Positions 15,985 to 23,146 of a DNA stretch of 64,000 nt are shown piece by piece. The DNA is from Hymenobacter aquaticus (GTDB lineage: Bacteria; Bacteroidota; Bacteroidia; Cytophagales; Hymenobacteraceae), in NCBI RefSeq assembly GCF_004765605.1, contig NZ_SRLC01000003.1, positions 310,001 to 374,000 on the forward strand. The letters are read 5' to 3'. The stretch's first letter is position 1. Each line of letters begins with the position of its first letter. Below the pieces are notes generated by a model that was not told the DNA's origin, made no database searches, and saw nothing but the letters and a program-made list of their open reading frames with translations. Made by a program: the position numbers and the translations under genes.

Positions 15985-17319
15985 ATGGCAATACTAACCA
16001 AAGACGAAGCCCAGGCTATCCTGAAGAAGGTCCTGAGCTTTAGCACGGCCAATGAGTGCGAGGCCACGCTGAACGGCGAGATGGGCGGCAACGTCCGCTC
16101 GGCCCGCAACGCCATCAGCACCGCCGGGGCCGTCGAAAACGTGCAGCTGATCGTCGAGTCGCGGTTTGGCAAGCGCAGCGGCATCGCCACCTGCAACGAG
16201 TTCGACGACGCGACCCTGCGCCGCTGCGTGCAGCGGGCCGAGGAAATTGCGAAGCTGGCGCCCGAAAGCCCCGAGTACATGCCCCTGCTGGGCCCCCAGC
16301 AGTACCTCGACGGCTCGAAGGCCTACGCCCAGAGCACGGCCAACATCACGCCCGACTACCGCGCCCAGCAAACGGCCGCCAGCCTGCAGCTCTGCGAAAA
16401 GCGCAAGCTTTCCTCGGCCGGCTTCCTCAACGACAGCACCGGCTTTCTGGCCAAGCTCAACAACAAGGGCCTGGAAGTGTACCAGCGCTACACCGGCCTG
16501 GAGTACTCCGTGACGGTGCGCACCCCCGACGGCACCGGCTCGGGCTACGCCACGGCCGACTACAACGACATCACCAAGTTCGACGCGGGCCGCCTGACCC
16601 AGATTGCGGCCGACAAAGCGGCCGGCTCGGTGAATGCCAAGGCCATTGAGCCCGGCAAGTACACCGTGATTCTGGAGCCCGCGGCGCTGGTGGCCAACAC
16701 CGACGCCTCGCTGCTCCAGGCCCTGATGAGCGCCATGGATGCCCGCGCCGCCGACGAAGGCCGCAGCTTCCTGAGCAAGAAGGGCGGCGGCAACAAGAAG
16801 GGCGAAAAGCTGTTCGACGAGCGGGTCACCATCTACTCCGACCCGACCAGCGCCGACATTCCCGACCGGGTATTCGCCAATGACGGCCGGCCGCAGAAGA
16901 AAGTAACCTGGATTGAGAAGGGCGTGGTCAAGAACCTGTACTCGTCGCGCTTCTGGGCCCAGAAAGCTGGTATTCCCGACATTCCGCCGCCCGGCGGCTG
17001 GATTATGGAGGGCGGCACCCAGAGCGTGCAGGACATGATCAAGGGCACGGCCAAGGGCATTCTGGTGACCCGCCTGTGGTACATCCGCCCCGTCGACCCG
17101 CAGACGCTGCTCTACACCGGCCTGACCCGGGACGGAACCTTCTACATCGAGAACGGCAAGATCAAGCACCCGGTGAAAAACTTCCGCTTCAACGAAAGCC
17201 CCATCATCATGCTCAACAACCTGGAAGCCATTGGCCGGCCCCAGCGCGTGGGCGGCAACATGGTGCCCCCGCTGAAAATCCGGGACTTCACCTTCACCAG
17301 CCTCTCCGACGCGGTATAA
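15985..17319 (+). CDS. pmbA: TldE/PmbA-type subunit of the TldD/TldE peptidase
   Basis: This 444-residue protein belongs to the TldD/PmbA superfamily but lacks the HExxxH zinc motif, as expected for the TldE/PmbA partner. Recognisable segments are NVQLIVESRFGKRSGIATCNEF near the N-terminus, GKYTVILEPAALVANTDASLL in the middle, and the C-terminal MIKGTAKGILVTRLWYIRPVDPQTLLYTGLTRDGTFYIENGKIKHPVKNFRFNESPI. It has no signal peptide, whereas its putative partner has a Tat signal; the pair would be co-localised only if TldD carries it along or the TldD signal is retained. A terminator follows the gene. Confidence 0.88.
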   Translation: MAILTKDEAQAILKKVLSFSTANECEATLNGEMGGNVRSARNAISTAGAVENVQLIVESRFGKRSGIATCNEFDDATLRRCVQRAEEIAKLAPESPEYMPLLGPQQYLDGSKAYAQSTANITPDYRAQQTAASLQLCEKRKLSSAGFLNDSTGFLAKLNNKGLEVYQRYTGLEYSVTVRTPDGTGSGYATADYNDITKFDAGRLTQIAADKAAGSVNAKAIEPGKYTVILEPAALVANTDASLLQALMSAMDARAADEGRSFLSKKGGGNKKGEKLFDERVTIYSDPTSADIPDRVFANDGRPQKKVTWIEKGVVKNLYSSRFWAQKAGIPDIPPPGGWIMEGGTQSVQDMIKGTAKGILVTRLWYIRPVDPQTLLYTGLTRDGTFYIENGKIKHPVKNFRFNESPIIMLNNLEAIGRPQRVGGNMVPPLKIRDFTFTSLSDAV

Positions 17320-17344
17320 AGGCTCGGGTTTATTGCTGAAATTG

Positions 17345-17377
17345 ACGGCTTCCTTCACCTTGAGGGAAGCCGTTTTT
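17345..17377 (+). terminator. Terminator after pmbA
   Basis: The stem ACGGCTTCC / GGAAGCCGT with an 11-base loop is followed directly by TTTTT. It ends the tldD-pmbA unit. Confidence 0.75.
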
Positions 17378-17398
17378 AGTTCTGTTTAGCCTATCCGC

Positions 17399-18076
17399 AT
17401 GAAGCAATTTCTTTACGCCGCTACCTTTCTACTCCCTCTCGTCAGCGTTGCGCAGCCGGCGGCCCCCGATACGGTGGTGCGCCGCTCCTACAGCCAGGCG
17501 GTCATGCTGCCCGCCACCATCCGCCTGCTGGGCGGGGGCACCGTCCAGGGCTACGTGTCCATCCCGACCATGTACCCCGGCATTGGCCGCAACTTTAGCT
17601 ACTACCTGACGAACCCAAAAAGCAAGCCCCGGCCCAAAAGGCAGAAGATGGAAATCACCCGGGTGCACAGCATCACGGCCGGGCCGCACTACCTGGAAAC
17701 CATGCTGCTGCCCGACGAGCTCGACGACGAGCTGTACGACCCCGAAATACTGGCCGAGCGGTTTGTGAACGGGCCGGTTGAGGTTTTTCTGCAGGCCGAA
17801 GAGCAGAGCGTACCCGTGCCCATCCCGGTGGCCGGCTCCATTCTGAGCGCGGCCATCCCGTATACCAACAGCCTCTTTTTTGTCCGGCGCAAGGGCCTGC
17901 TGATGCAGGTAGACCGGGGCACCTTCAGGGAGGTGATGAGCCAGTACCTGCAAGACGCCCCCGAACTGGCGGCCAAGGTGCGGGCCGGCGAAAAAAACTA
18001 CCACTACCGCAACCTGATATCCATTATCACCGAGTTCAATGCCTACGTCGGCCGCCCGGTGGGCAGTGGGCGCTAA
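17399..18076 (+). CDS. Secreted protein of unknown function
   Basis: This 225-residue protein has a clear signal peptide (MKQFLYAATFLLPLVSVAQP, cleavage after VAQ). The mature part has short beta-rich segments, a basic patch (KSKPRPKRQKMEI), and a C-terminal helical segment of the form FFVRRKG..LMQVDRGTFREVMSQYLQDAPELAAKVRAGEKNYHYRNLISIITEFN. That last block is common in uncharacterised Bacteroidota envelope proteins, where a KLxxKIxxGEYxYxdL pattern recurs. No catalytic motif is visible. Confidence 0.65.
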   Translation: MKQFLYAATFLLPLVSVAQPAAPDTVVRRSYSQAVMLPATIRLLGGGTVQGYVSIPTMYPGIGRNFSYYLTNPKSKPRPKRQKMEITRVHSITAGPHYLETMLLPDELDDELYDPEILAERFVNGPVEVFLQAEEQSVPVPIPVAGSILSAAIPYTNSLFFVRRKGLLMQVDRGTFREVMSQYLQDAPELAAKVRAGEKNYHYRNLISIITEFNAYVGRPVGSGR

Positions 18077-18199
18077 GCCCGCCGGCCCCGGCCCGCCGGC
18101 GCCGCTACAACGCCCGGGCGTGGGGTGCAACCATTAGCCCCGCCAGATACTCCTCACTATACCTGTGTTCATTTTCTTACCTCTTTATTTTCTCCGCAT

Positions 18200-18616
18200 A
18201 TGCTGTTAACTCCTACTCGCCTACTTTCGGGTCTGGCACTGCTCGCCGGATTGAGCCTGGCTGGCTGCGCCGAAAAAGAACTGGTGGCGCCCGAGCCAAC
18301 CGACGTGCCCTGCGGCACCCTGGTTACCGTGCGCCTGTGCCTGGGCCAAACGGCCATGTGCGCCACCGAGCATACCACGCTGGTATTGCCCGATGGCACC
18401 TTGCTGGCCCCCAGCGGCCCTATCTGGGAAGCGTATGAGCGGAACCAGGCGCAGGGCCAGGCGCTGCTGGTAGGCTACGTGCCCGGGGGCACCGTGCCGC
18501 CCGGCTCGGCGGCTACCACCAGTGCCGTCGTTACATGCCTGGAAACGCCCCGCTCGTGGTGCGCCACTCCGGACGTGAACAACCGCAAAACCGCCCTGCG
18601 CCGCCGCCCCTGGTAA
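18200..18616 (+). CDS. Small lipoprotein of unknown function
   Basis: I chose the ATG at 18200 (138 residues). It produces MLLTPTRLLSGLALLAGLSLAGC, a textbook lipoprotein signal with lipobox SLAGC, while the longer frame from 18125 adds a poor N-terminus. The mature protein is short, with GTLVTVRLCLGQTAMCATEHTTLVLPDGTLLAPSG, and has six cysteines besides the lipidated one. This suggests disulfides. It ends in a basic tail (RKTALRRRPW-like). The family is unknown. Confidence 0.65.
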   Translation: MLLTPTRLLSGLALLAGLSLAGCAEKELVAPEPTDVPCGTLVTVRLCLGQTAMCATEHTTLVLPDGTLLAPSGPIWEAYERNQAQGQALLVGYVPGGTVPPGSAATTSAVVTCLETPRSWCATPDVNNRKTALRRRPW

Positions 18617-18635
18617 TGCGAGGCGCTACACGCGC

Positions 18636-18669
18636 AAGGCCCCGCACTCAGCGCTGAGTGCGGGGCCTT
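18636..18669. terminator. 34-bp perfect palindrome, bidirectional terminator
   Basis: AAGGCCCCGCACTCAGC is followed immediately by its exact reverse complement, so the palindrome has no spacer. It lies between convergent genes and can serve both. Confidence 0.75.
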
Positions 18670-18697
18670 GTTGGTTTTAAGCCAGCTTATGGTCCGG

Positions 18698-19327
18698 CTA
18701 CTTGCCGCCGGGCAGCTGGAAGCTGAGGTAGGCCTGAAACACGCGGTTTTTCAGCTCCGGGTCATTCACGCTCCGCACCGATCTGGCCGTGCGCAGGTCG
18801 TTCAGGCCCGCGTTGAAGCGGCCGCCCACGGCAAAGCCCAGGGGCAGCTTCAGGCCCGCGCCCACGCACAGGCTCAGGTCCAGGTTTTTGAAATCGGGGC
18901 CCGCGTTGCGGGTGCCGGCGCCGTAAACAACTTGGCTGTCGTCGCCGGACAGCACCAGCACGCCCTCGTCCTGGGCCTTGAGCAGCAGCCCGGCCTGGGG
19001 CCCGCCCTCCACGTACACCGGCCCCACCGTGACTTTGGCCAGCAGCGGCACGTTCACGTAGTGCAGCTTGGTGCGGTAGTTTTCGAAGTCCGACTTCCGC
19101 TCGGTGCCCTGCAACGAGTACAGCAGCTCGGGCTGGATGGAAATGATATTGCCGATGACCTTCATTTCGTAGAACAGACCGGCGTGGTAGGAAGTCTGGT
19201 AGGTGGCGTCGGTGCCGACGGAGCCTTGTAGCACGGCCGCGTTCAGCCCCCCCTTGAGGCCAAGCTGGGCGTGGGCCGAAGCCCCGAAAAAGAGCGTGAG
19301 CAGAAGAAAGGCCGCAAGTCGTTTCAT
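18698..19327 (-). CDS. PorT-family outer-membrane beta-barrel protein
   Basis: The ATG at 19327 (209 residues) gives the signal peptide MKRLAAFLLLTLFFGASAHAQ. The mature part matches the PorT/outer-membrane beta-barrel pattern: LGLKGGLNAAVLQG, SYHAGLFYEMKVIGNIISIQPELLYSLQGTERK, LHYVNVPLLAKVTVGPVYVEGGPQAGLLLKA, and a final FQAYLSFQLPG strand. The order GxKGGLN...YHAGxF...SIQPELLYSxQG...NVPLLxK is characteristic. PorT itself helps T9SS secretion in Porphyromonas, but most family members have no known role. Confidence 0.85.
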   Translation of the reverse strand: MKRLAAFLLLTLFFGASAHAQLGLKGGLNAAVLQGSVGTDATYQTSYHAGLFYEMKVIGNIISIQPELLYSLQGTERKSDFENYRTKLHYVNVPLLAKVTVGPVYVEGGPQAGLLLKAQDEGVLVLSGDDSQVVYGAGTRNAGPDFKNLDLSLCVGAGLKLPLGFAVGGRFNAGLNDLRTARSVRSVNDPELKNRVFQAYLSFQLPGGK

Positions 19328-19632
19328 AGCAGTAGGAGCGTTGAGAGGTTGAGTACGTGACTGATAGAGGCCTAACGGCGACGTTACCCCTATTCGTACG
19401 CGCATTTTTGCGGAAGGCTGCGGTCGAGCCTACGCTTGGAGCTGTTACCTGGGCCCCGGCGGAGTGCTGGCAGGGGGAAGTTGGGCCGCCGTATTGGTGG
19501 CCGACCCGTTTGCGCGCGTGGGGTGAGGCGGCGGGCCGTTGCGTATTTTCGGCCGGGCTCTAAGCCACCTTGCGGCGGCCGGAGTGTCTTTGCCCCGTAC
19601 TTTGCCTTTTCGCTTCGCCTCTTCGCCACCGC
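19328..19632. other. Divergent intergenic region
   Basis: Between the minus-strand PorT-like gene and the plus-strand DUF4159 gene. I see no gene and no strong repeat; it should contain both promoters. Confidence 0.4.
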
Positions 19633-20256
19633 ATGCCCGTTCCGTTTACCTTCGTGCGCCTCCAGTACCGCTCCGGCGACTGGGATGCCGTGGACGAAAG
19701 AATGCCCGCCAACCTGCTGCATTCCCTGATTCAGTACACCACCGTGCCCGTCAGTCAGAAGGAAAAGGCCGTGGCCCTGGACAGCCCCGAGTTGTTCAAC
19801 TACCCCTTCTGCTACCTCTCGGGCCACCGGCTGGTGCAGTTTTCGGCCCAGGAGAAAAAGAACTTCATCCAGTACGTGCGCGGCGGCGGCTTCGTGTTCG
19901 TCGACGACTGCAACCACGACATCGACGGGCTGTTTGCTCGCTCCTTCGAGGAGCAGATGCGCCAGTGCTTCGGAGCCGGGGCTCTGAAGAAGATTGCCAA
20001 GAACCACCCCATCTACTCCCAGTTCTTCAAGTTTCCGGAAGGCCCGCCGCCCACCTCGTTCGAGCTCAATGGCTGGGGCGACGACCTGGTGCACGACTAC
20101 CTGAAAGGCATCGAAATCGACGGCAGGCTGCGGGTGCTCTACTCCAACAAGGACTACGGCTGCGAGTGGGACTACGACTTCCGCAACAAGCGCTTCCTAG
20201 CCGAAGACAACACCAAGTTCGGCGTCAATATTCTGCTCTATGCCCTCACGGCGTAG
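19633..20256 (+). CDS. DUF4159-domain protein, first gene of the moxR-bat cluster
   Basis: The ATG at 19633 (207 residues) starts MPVPFTFVRLQYRSGDWDAVDERMPANLLHSLIQYTTVPV. The body has the DUF4159 features FNYPFCYLSGHRLVQFSAQEKKNFIQYVRGGGFVFVDDCNHDIDGLFARSFEEQM and GWGDDLVHDYLKGIEIDGRLRVLYSNKDYGCEWDYD. The fold resembles a class I glutamine amidotransferase-like Rossmann domain, but its function is unknown. In related genomes it travels with moxR, DUF58 and batA genes, as here. Its TAG stop is the last part of the GTAG tetranucleotide of the first REP unit. Confidence 0.88.
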   Translation: MPVPFTFVRLQYRSGDWDAVDERMPANLLHSLIQYTTVPVSQKEKAVALDSPELFNYPFCYLSGHRLVQFSAQEKKNFIQYVRGGGFVFVDDCNHDIDGLFARSFEEQMRQCFGAGALKKIAKNHPIYSQFFKFPEGPPPTSFELNGWGDDLVHDYLKGIEIDGRLRVLYSNKDYGCEWDYDFRNKRFLAEDNTKFGVNILLYALTA

Positions 20257-20280
20257 GGGCGCGTTGCACGCGCCCGCCGG
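20253..20280 (-). repeat. REP unit a (GTAG plus palindrome)
   Basis: GTAG is followed by the imperfectly spaced palindrome GGGCGCGTTGCACGCGCCC and GCCGG. GTAG next to a GC-rich hairpin is the diagnostic layout of REP sequences served by RAYT transposases. It overlaps the stop codon of the DUF4159 gene and is in the opposite orientation to units b-d. Confidence 0.8.
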
Positions 20281-20442
20281 AACCGCACCACCGGGATTTG
20301 TCTGCGCCAACTACTTATAACAAAACAAGCCCGCTGGAATAGTGTCTCTTGGCCGGATGGATGGCGTTGCTTTCAATACTTTTAGGCTGCCCGTTACCAT
20401 CCAACTATCCTGATGCATCCTCCTATTCCTGACAACTCCATC

Positions 20443-20471
20443 CCGCCGGGCGCGTGCAACGCGCCCCTACC
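20443..20471 (+). repeat. REP unit b
   Basis: CCGCC then the palindrome GGGCGCGTGCAACGCGCCC then CTACC (GTAG on the other strand). It is the same hairpin as unit a, inverted. Confidence 0.8.
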
Positions 20472-20508
20472 TCCTCGCCCGGTGCAGACGAACTTGGACG
20501 GCTCCGTC

Positions 20509-20537
20509 CCGCCGGGCGCGTGCAACACGCCCCTACC
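20509..20537 (+). repeat. REP unit c
   Basis: Same as unit b, with one base change in the right arm (ACACGCCC). It lies 66 bp after unit b and a few bases before the RAYT start codon. Units b and c translate to the repeated peptide PPGACNxPLP if the longer RAYT start is used. Confidence 0.8.
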
Positions 20538-20544
20538 TGGCCCG

Positions 20545-21051
20545 ATGCAGCAGGATTTGCCGCAGCGCCGCTCGGTGCGTTTGCCGGGGTACGACTATGG
20601 GCAGGCGGGCTGGTATTTCGTGACCATTGTGGCGAAGGACCGGTGTCCGCTTTTTGGTCAAATCGGAGAAGATGCTACGGTTGGCTACTCTGCTATCGGG
20701 GAGCAGGTATGCCGGGCGTGGTGTGAGCTGACGGCGGCTTACCCGCGCCTGCATGCCGATGCCTGGATACTGATGCCGAACCACCTGCACTGTATTTTGG
20801 GGTTTCTGCCCACACCCGCCGGAGAGTTGGTCAAAACGCTGGGGCAGGTCGTTGGAGCCTTGAAAGCAACTACCACCCGGCTTACTCGTCCTTTGCGGGG
20901 CTCAACGGATAGCTTATGGCAGCGCAGCTACTATGAGCACGTCATTCGCAACGCCCACGAACTGGCAGTCTACCGCGAGTACATTCAAAATAACCCGGCC
21001 CGGTGGCTGGTTCGCAAGCATGCGGGCGAAGCTACGGCAGCGGCCGGGTAA
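20545..21051 (+). CDS. REP-associated tyrosine transposase (RAYT, IS200/IS605-like Y1)
   Basis: I prefer the ATG at 20545 (168 residues), since the open frame from 20413 would translate two REP units. The protein has RRSVRLPGYDYGQAGWYFVTIVAKDR, the HUH motif in MPNHLHCIL, LWQRSYYEHVIRN, and YREYIQNNPARWLV with the expected catalytic tyrosine. These are hallmarks of the Y1 transposases that process REP sequences. RAYTs are usually single-copy domesticated enzymes that cut and rejoin REP single strands. This one is surrounded by four REP units and has been placed between the DUF4159 and moxR genes. Confidence 0.9.
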   Translation: MQQDLPQRRSVRLPGYDYGQAGWYFVTIVAKDRCPLFGQIGEDATVGYSAIGEQVCRAWCELTAAYPRLHADAWILMPNHLHCILGFLPTPAGELVKTLGQVVGALKATTTRLTRPLRGSTDSLWQRSYYEHVIRNAHELAVYREYIQNNPARWLVRKHAGEATAAAG

Positions 21052-21070
21052 GAGCCCCAACGACTACCAA

Positions 21071-21099
21071 CGACCGGGCGCGTGCAACGCGCCCCTACC
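21071..21099 (+). repeat. REP unit d
   Basis: The same palindrome GGGCGCGTGCAACGCGCCC with CTACC follows the RAYT stop by about 20 bp. It ends 16 bp before the moxR start codon, so it may influence moxR translation. Confidence 0.8.
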
Positions 21100-21114
21100 A
21101 CTACCACGTTTTTT

Positions 21115-22092
21115 ATGACGGAACAAGACGTTCGTACCCTGTTAGCTAAGCTGCCGCCGCTGCGCGAGGAAATCGGCAAAATCATCGTGGGCCAGCAGCA
21201 GGTGCTGGACGAAGTGCTGGTAGCCTTGCTGGCGGGCGGCCACGCCCTGCTCGAAGGCGTGCCGGGCCTGGCCAAAACCCTGCTGGTGCGCACCCTGGCC
21301 TCGGCCACCGACCTGCCCTTCCGCCGCATCCAGTTCACCCCGGATTTGATGCCGACCGACATTCTGGGCACCGAGGTGCTGGAGGAAGACCACGGCACCG
21401 GGCACCGCTCGTTCAAGTTCAACCAGGGGCCGATTTTCGCCAGCCTGGTGCTGGCCGACGAAATCAACCGGACGCCGCCCAAAACCCAGGCCGCCCTGCT
21501 CGAAGCCATGCAGGAAGGCCACGTGACCTACGCCGGTCAGGAGCACGCACTGCCGAAGCCCTTCTTTCTGCTGGCCACCCAGAACCCGATTGAGCAAAGC
21601 GGCACTTACCCGCTACCCGAGGCCCAGCTCGACCGGTTTCTGCTCTACATCCGCATCGGCTACCCCACCGAGCAGGAAGAGTTGGCCGTGCTGAGCGGCA
21701 CCACCGGCACGGCCCGGGCCGAGGTGAAGCCCGTGCTGGGCGGCGAGGATATCCGGCAGTTGCAGCAGTTGGTGCGGCAGGTGAGCCTAAGCCCCGAGTT
21801 GCTCGACTTTGTGAACCGCCTGGTGCGCGCCACGCGGCCCGCTACGTCTTCGGTGAAGTTTATTCAGGAATACGGCCGCTGGGGCGCGGGCCCCCGGGCC
21901 GGGCAGGCCCTGATTCTGTGCGCCAAGGCCCGGGCCCTGCTGCAGGGCCGCTTCGCCGCCACCCTCGACGACATCCGCACCCTGGCCCCGCCGGTGCTGC
22001 GCCACCGCGTGCTGCTCAACTTCAACGCCGAAGCCGAAAACCTGACGCCCGACGACGCCGTGGCCGCGTTATTAAAAGACGTATTGGTGTAG
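21115..22092 (+). CDS. MoxR-family AAA+ ATPase
   Basis: The ATG at 21115 (325 residues) is preceded by TTTTTT and unit d of the REP set. Features are IIVGQQQVLDEVLVALLAGGHALLEGVPGLAKT (Walker A GVPGLAKT), LMPTDILGTEVL, FNQGPIFASLVLADEINRTPPKTQAALLEAMQE (Walker B LADEINR) and FLLATQNPIEQSGTYPLPEAQLDRFLLYI (sensor 1 and arginine finger region). MoxR ATPases act as chaperones that mature partner proteins, generally VWA/DUF58 proteins encoded next to them, as here. It is cytoplasmic. Confidence 0.93.
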   Translation: MTEQDVRTLLAKLPPLREEIGKIIVGQQQVLDEVLVALLAGGHALLEGVPGLAKTLLVRTLASATDLPFRRIQFTPDLMPTDILGTEVLEEDHGTGHRSFKFNQGPIFASLVLADEINRTPPKTQAALLEAMQEGHVTYAGQEHALPKPFFLLATQNPIEQSGTYPLPEAQLDRFLLYIRIGYPTEQEELAVLSGTTGTARAEVKPVLGGEDIRQLQQLVRQVSLSPELLDFVNRLVRATRPATSSVKFIQEYGRWGAGPRAGQALILCAKARALLQGRFAATLDDIRTLAPPVLRHRVLLNFNAEAENLTPDDAVAALLKDVLV

Positions 22093-22188
22093 ATTTCACG
22101 CAGGGTCTCGCAGTGGCAGGCGCAGAGGTTCGCTGTGTTTTGCCACTGCGAGACCCTGCGCCTGCCACTGCGAAACCCTGCGTGAAAT
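22093..22188. repeat. 96-bp inverted repeat between moxR and the DUF58 gene
   Basis: Arms of about 37 bp with three mismatches begin ATTTCACGCAGGGT and end ACCCTGCGTGAAAT. Each arm also contains CGCAGTGGCAGGCGCAG, so the element is internally repetitive. It fills the whole gap between two co-transcribed genes and would form a large hairpin in the mRNA. Confidence 0.8.
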
Positions 22189-22193
22189 ACCTT

Positions 22194-23072
22194 ATGCTGA
22201 CTCCCGAACTTCTGCATGCGCTGCACAACCTGCCGCTGGCGGCCAAACAGGCGGCCGAGGGCTTTCTGGCGGGCCACCACCTGAGCCGGCGGCGCGGCAC
22301 GGGCATGGAGTTCAGCCAGTACCGACCCTACCAGCCCGGCGACGACCTGCGCCGCCTCGACTGGCGCCTGGCCGCCCGCTCCGACCGGTACTACATTCGC
22401 GAATCGGAGGTGGATACCAGCCTGACGGTGCACCTGCTGCTCGACGCCAGCGCCTCGATGAACCACCGCGACGACAACGGTCTGACCAAGCTCGACTACG
22501 GCCGGCTGCTGCTGGCGGCGCTGGCCTACCTTGCCCAGCAGCAGGGCGACGCGGTGGCCCTGAGCATTCTGCACCCCGAAGGACTGCTGCACCTGCCCGC
22601 CCGCAGTGATGCCCGCCAGCTGCCCCGCCTCTATCAAGCGCTGCAGAACACGACCGGGGCGGGCCGGTTTCCGGCCGCCGGGCAGCTGGCCCCGCTGCTG
22701 GCCCGCCGCCAGCGCGCCCTGACCGTGTGCGTGAGTGACCTGTACGAGGAGCAAAGTGAAATCAATGCCCTGCTGACCCAGCTGCGGGCCGTGGCCGGCG
22801 ACGTGCTGGTGCTGCACCTGATGGCCGGCAACGAGCTGGCCTTCAGCTACCGCGGGGCCGTCACGTTTCAGGATCTGGAGTCGGGCCAGACACTCCAATT
22901 GAATGCCGAGCAGCAGCGCGGCGCCTACCAGCAGCAGTTGCAGCAGTGGCTGCGCACCACCGCCCAAACGGCCCGCCGCCAGGGCTTCGACTACTACCAA
23001 CTCAGCACCGCCGAGCCGCTGGATGGGGCCCTGCGCGAATTTTTGCGCCGCCGCCAAGCCACTTCCCTCTGA
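22194..23072 (+). CDS. DUF58-domain protein
   Basis: The ATG at 22194 (292 residues) gives MLTPELLHALHNLPLAAKQAAEGFLAGHHLSRRRGTGMEFSQYRPYQPGDDLRRLDWRLAARSDRYYIRE. This is the DUF58 signature (GxGxEFxxxRxYxPGDDxRxIDWxxxAR). It then has a VWA-like fold with LLLDASASM in place of DxSxSM of the MIDAS site. DUF58 proteins are partners of MoxR ATPases. It is cytoplasmic, with no signal or membrane segment. It lies 101 bp after moxR, with the inverted repeat filling the gap. Confidence 0.9.
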   Translation: MLTPELLHALHNLPLAAKQAAEGFLAGHHLSRRRGTGMEFSQYRPYQPGDDLRRLDWRLAARSDRYYIRESEVDTSLTVHLLLDASASMNHRDDNGLTKLDYGRLLLAALAYLAQQQGDAVALSILHPEGLLHLPARSDARQLPRLYQALQNTTGAGRFPAAGQLAPLLARRQRALTVCVSDLYEEQSEINALLTQLRAVAGDVLVLHLMAGNELAFSYRGAVTFQDLESGQTLQLNAEQQRGAYQQQLQQWLRTTAQTARRQGFDYYQLSTAEPLDGALREFLRRRQATSL

Positions 23073-23146
23073 TGGCCGGTGTCTTTGCGCCAACGCCCGG
23101 GCCACGGGGCTGTTTCCGTTTGTTTTTCTTCTAACCTTTCGCCGCG

